Assembly: GCA_938023075.1 (NCBI GenBank)
Contig: CALHDG010000012.1
Location: forward strand, 1-64,000
Length of the DNA stretch: 64,000 nucleotides
Reading direction: 5' to 3'
Source of the DNA: an uncultured Chitinophagales bacterium
GTDB taxonomy: Bacteria; Bacteroidota; Bacteroidia; Chitinophagales; JAHDHT01
Both the position numbers and the translations under genes were made by a program. Each line of letters begins with the position of its first letter. Positions within the stretch are counted from its first letter, which is position 1. Below are positions 62,513 to 64,000 of this stretch, piece after piece. The notes below the pieces were generated by a model. The model saw only the letters and a list, made by a program, of their open reading frames with translations. It had not been told where the DNA came from and did no database searches.

Positions 62513-62662
62513 TCAGTCAAGCTCATACTGTCGGTTACTTTGGCAAAATTAGAACGATTACTTCGTTGGAGAACAAAGCTTTGGCTATGCCTAATAACCT
62601 CCGCCTCGTACTCGTCCAAATTTTACTCAAATTAATCTGACACCATCAACTTGACTAACTAC
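62507..62662. repeat. family C element, copy C2
   Basis: Starts TAGTAGTCAGTCAAG and ends CTTGACTAACTA (62650-62661). Interior ACTGTCGGTTACTTTGGCAA, AGAACGATTACTTCGTTGGA, AACCTCCGCCTCGTACTCGT and CTGACACCATCAACTTGAC match C1 at 31634-31782 along the whole length. Confidence 0.75.
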
Positions 62663-62836
62663 TTAGCAGCATTTCCACTAAAAGGGTTCAAATTAAAATT
62701 AAATAATATACGTACATTTGAATTGGCACAATTTTAGTACTATTCAGTACAGTTATACATACAACAATATTTTAATATTGACTGATTACTACTAACTTAC
62801 TCTACTTTAAGTTATATATAATCAACTAGTTAGAAG
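62663..62836. other. intergenic preceding an orphan terminator
   Basis: AT-rich; no ORF. The only notable item is the downstream terminator at 62837, which has no upstream plus-strand gene, so a short RNA could be encoded here. I see no confident promoter. Confidence 0.3.
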
Positions 62837-62865
62837 GCAACCGGGTTTTTATCCGGTTGCTTTTT
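62837..62865 (+). terminator. orphan rho-independent terminator
   Basis: GCAACCGG (62837-62844), an 8-nt loop, CCGGTTGC (62853-62860), then TTTTTATTTTTTT. A perfect, GC-rich stem, 62 bp upstream of the ClbS/DfsB start. No plus-strand gene ends in front of it. Confidence 0.85.
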
Positions 62866-62926
62866 ATTTTTTTCTTATCTTATGTTCTTAGTTCAGATTG
62901 GTTTGTTAATTTTAAGTTAGTAATCG

Positions 62927-63439
62927 ATGCCAATTCCACAAAACAAAGAAGCCTTGTTATTAGCTATTGAAAGTGCTTATGGAAAGCTGCAAGAAGAGTT
63001 GAATACTATTCCGGTAGAACATACCCGGGTAAAAACCTTAGCAGGACATGCACAAAATACAATGATGAGTATTGGTGATTTAATTGCCTATCTTATCGGT
63101 TGGGCAAATTTAGTGTTGAAATGGTATGATAAAAAACAACGCAACGAAAAGATACTATTTCCCGAAGAAGGATATCAATGGAATCAATTAGGTATCTTAG
63201 CGCAAAAATTTTATGCAGATTATGATCATTTGGATTATCACCAACGTTGTGAGCAATTAGAAAAAGCGGTTAAGAAAATTAAAATTATTGTTGACCAACT
63301 TAGTAATGAGCAGCTGTATGAAACCCTTTGGTATAATAAACATACAATGGGCAGAATGATACAATTAAACACTAGTTCGGCTTATAAAAATGCTCGCATC
63401 CGAATAAGAAAGTGGAAAAAACTGAATAAGCTTAAATAG
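62927..63439 (+). CDS. ClbS/DfsB-family four-helix-bundle protein
   Basis: 170 residues, cytoplasmic. The opening MPIPQNKEALLLAIESAYGK, the middle SIGDLIAYLIGWANLVLKWY and FPEEGYQWNQLGILAQKFYA, and the tail SSAYKNARIRIRKWKKLNKL are the ClbS/DfsB signature. ClbS protects against colibactin as a cyclopropane hydrolase; DfsB refers to a biofilm-related gene. Most homologues lack a known substrate, so no resistance role is claimed. Followed after 81 bp by the thioesterase gene, same strand. Confidence 0.85.
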   Translation: MPIPQNKEALLLAIESAYGKLQEELNTIPVEHTRVKTLAGHAQNTMMSIGDLIAYLIGWANLVLKWYDKKQRNEKILFPEEGYQWNQLGILAQKFYADYDHLDYHQRCEQLEKAVKKIKIIVDQLSNEQLYETLWYNKHTMGRMIQLNTSSAYKNARIRIRKWKKLNKLK

Positions 63440-63520
63440 ATGAATTAAATTAACAACTCAACAATTAAACAGGTAAGTATTTACAATAATTAATAAGTAA
63501 TCATTTTTAATTTAGAGCGC

Positions 63521-63949
63521 ATGGCGATATGGAAAAACAAAGTAGATATTGAGCAACTTAATACAGGTAGCAAAAATTGTATGGTAGGGCACCTTGGTAT
63601 TGAGTTTACCGAAGTTGGAGAAAACAGCTTAACAGCTACTATGCCGGTAGACAAACGCACACAACAACCTTATGGTTTATTACATGGAGGTGCTTCTGCC
63701 GTATTAAGCGAAACTATGGGAAGCACAGCAGCTAGCTTATGTGTAGATTTTAATCATTTTCGGGTTGTTGGTATTGATGTGAATGCCAAACATTTGAAAG
63801 CAGCTAAACAAGGTAAGGTAACCGGTATTTGTACACCGGTCAAAATTGGAAGAACCCTGCACGTTTGGCAAACGGAAATTTACAATGAGCAAAAAGAATT
63901 GGTTTGCATTAGCCAACTAACTGTTATGGTAATAGCCAACAAAAAATAA
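63521..63949 (+). CDS. hotdog-fold acyl-CoA thioesterase (PaaI/MenI type)
   Basis: 142 residues, typical of the PaaI/YdiI/MenI group that hydrolyses aromatic or 1,4-dihydroxy-2-naphthoyl-CoA thioesters. Catalytic loop QPYGLLHGGASAVLSETMGS (His-Gly-Gly followed by the Glu on the long helix), then VGIDVNAKHLKAAKQGKVTG and ICTPVKIGRTLHVWQTEIYN. No signal peptide. The next gene begins 3 bp after the stop, so they form an operon. In Bacteroidota such a thioesterase is often beside menaquinone genes, which would make it the DHNA-CoA thioesterase (inference). Confidence 0.85.
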   Translation: MAIWKNKVDIEQLNTGSKNCMVGHLGIEFTEVGENSLTATMPVDKRTQQPYGLLHGGASAVLSETMGSTAASLCVDFNHFRVVGIDVNAKHLKAAKQGKVTGICTPVKIGRTLHVWQTEIYNEQKELVCISQLTVMVIANKK

Positions 63950-63952
63950 GCG

Positions 63953-64000
63953 ATGGAAAATACTGCAGATTATCAAAAGTTATTAGAGCTTTTGGAGGCT
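63953..64000 (+). CDS. start of a gene cut by the window edge
   Basis: An ATG at 63953 opens MENTADYQKLLELLEA, 16 codons, still open at 64000. It follows the thioesterase stop by 3 bp. By synteny in Bacteroidota it may be an isochorismate synthase/chorismate-binding enzyme of menaquinone synthesis, but the sequence here is too short to tell. Confidence 0.5.
   Translation, partial: MENTADYQKLLELLEA

Overview
The window comes from an AT-rich chromosome of a free-living Bacteroidota, most likely a Chitinophagia/Saprospiria-type lineage. The reasons are: TAnnTTTG-type -7 boxes; a conserved uppS-bamA-ompH-ompH-murI cell-envelope block; a type IX secretion C-terminal tail; a PorE-like TPR/PD40/OmpA lipoprotein; large secreted repeat proteins; and a strict absence of plasmid, prophage or integron genes. 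I found no rRNA, tRNA or CRISPR array.

Layout. 1-11.6 kb: a partial repeat-rich secreted protein, a DinB-fold protein, a frameshifted outer-membrane protein, a beta-helix lipoprotein, ComF, and a 1418-residue M43 metalloprotease ending in an IPTL-CTERM-like tail. 11.9-20.6 kb: PorE-like lipoprotein, orphan TPR histidine kinase, TPM protein, DUF2147 protein and a secreted metallophosphoesterase. 20.6-31.6 kb: a repeat-rich region carrying a DsbD with a doubled sensor domain, a class III aminotransferase, SerC, DUF1990, an Rpn-type nuclease and a hydrolase. 32-45.7 kb: duplicated Crp/Fnr regulators, a kinase/propeller/rhodanese operon, an ECF sigma factor, several small or unknown proteins, TrkH, a secreted thioredoxin and MurI. 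44.5-51.6 kb: two Skp/OmpH chaperones, BamA and UppS, followed upstream by an AAA ATPase plus TOPRIM pair that looks like a PARIS-type anti-phage system. 51.9-64 kb: a 1184-residue peptidase-MA-like/beta-barrel protein, a decaying HAD phosphatase, an ALDH7-type dehydrogenase, a Schlafen AlbA_2/ATPase protein with a C-terminal RNA-recognition motif, an MFS transporter, DUF899, ClbS/DfsB, a hotdog thioesterase and the start of one more gene.

The genes fall into three themes: envelope biogenesis and secretion (BamA, Skp, UppS, MurI, PorE-like, sorting tails); redox and stress (DsbD, two thioredoxin-like proteins, rhodanese, Crp/Fnr); and defence or RNA-linked accessory functions (ATPase/TOPRIM pair, AlbA_2-RRM protein, Rpn nuclease).

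The intergenic DNA is unusually structured. At least six families of short non-coding elements (called A to F here) recur between genes. Family A has about ten copies and family B four. Families C and D have partly or fully inverted ends, and family E is nested inside family A at two loci. Some contribute functional signals: a family D end supplies the stop codon of the histidine kinase, and a family B copy supplies the -33 box of an ompH promoter. The strongest candidates for something undescribed are the AlbA_2-ATPase-RRM fusion, the ATPase/TOPRIM pair and the family A elements.
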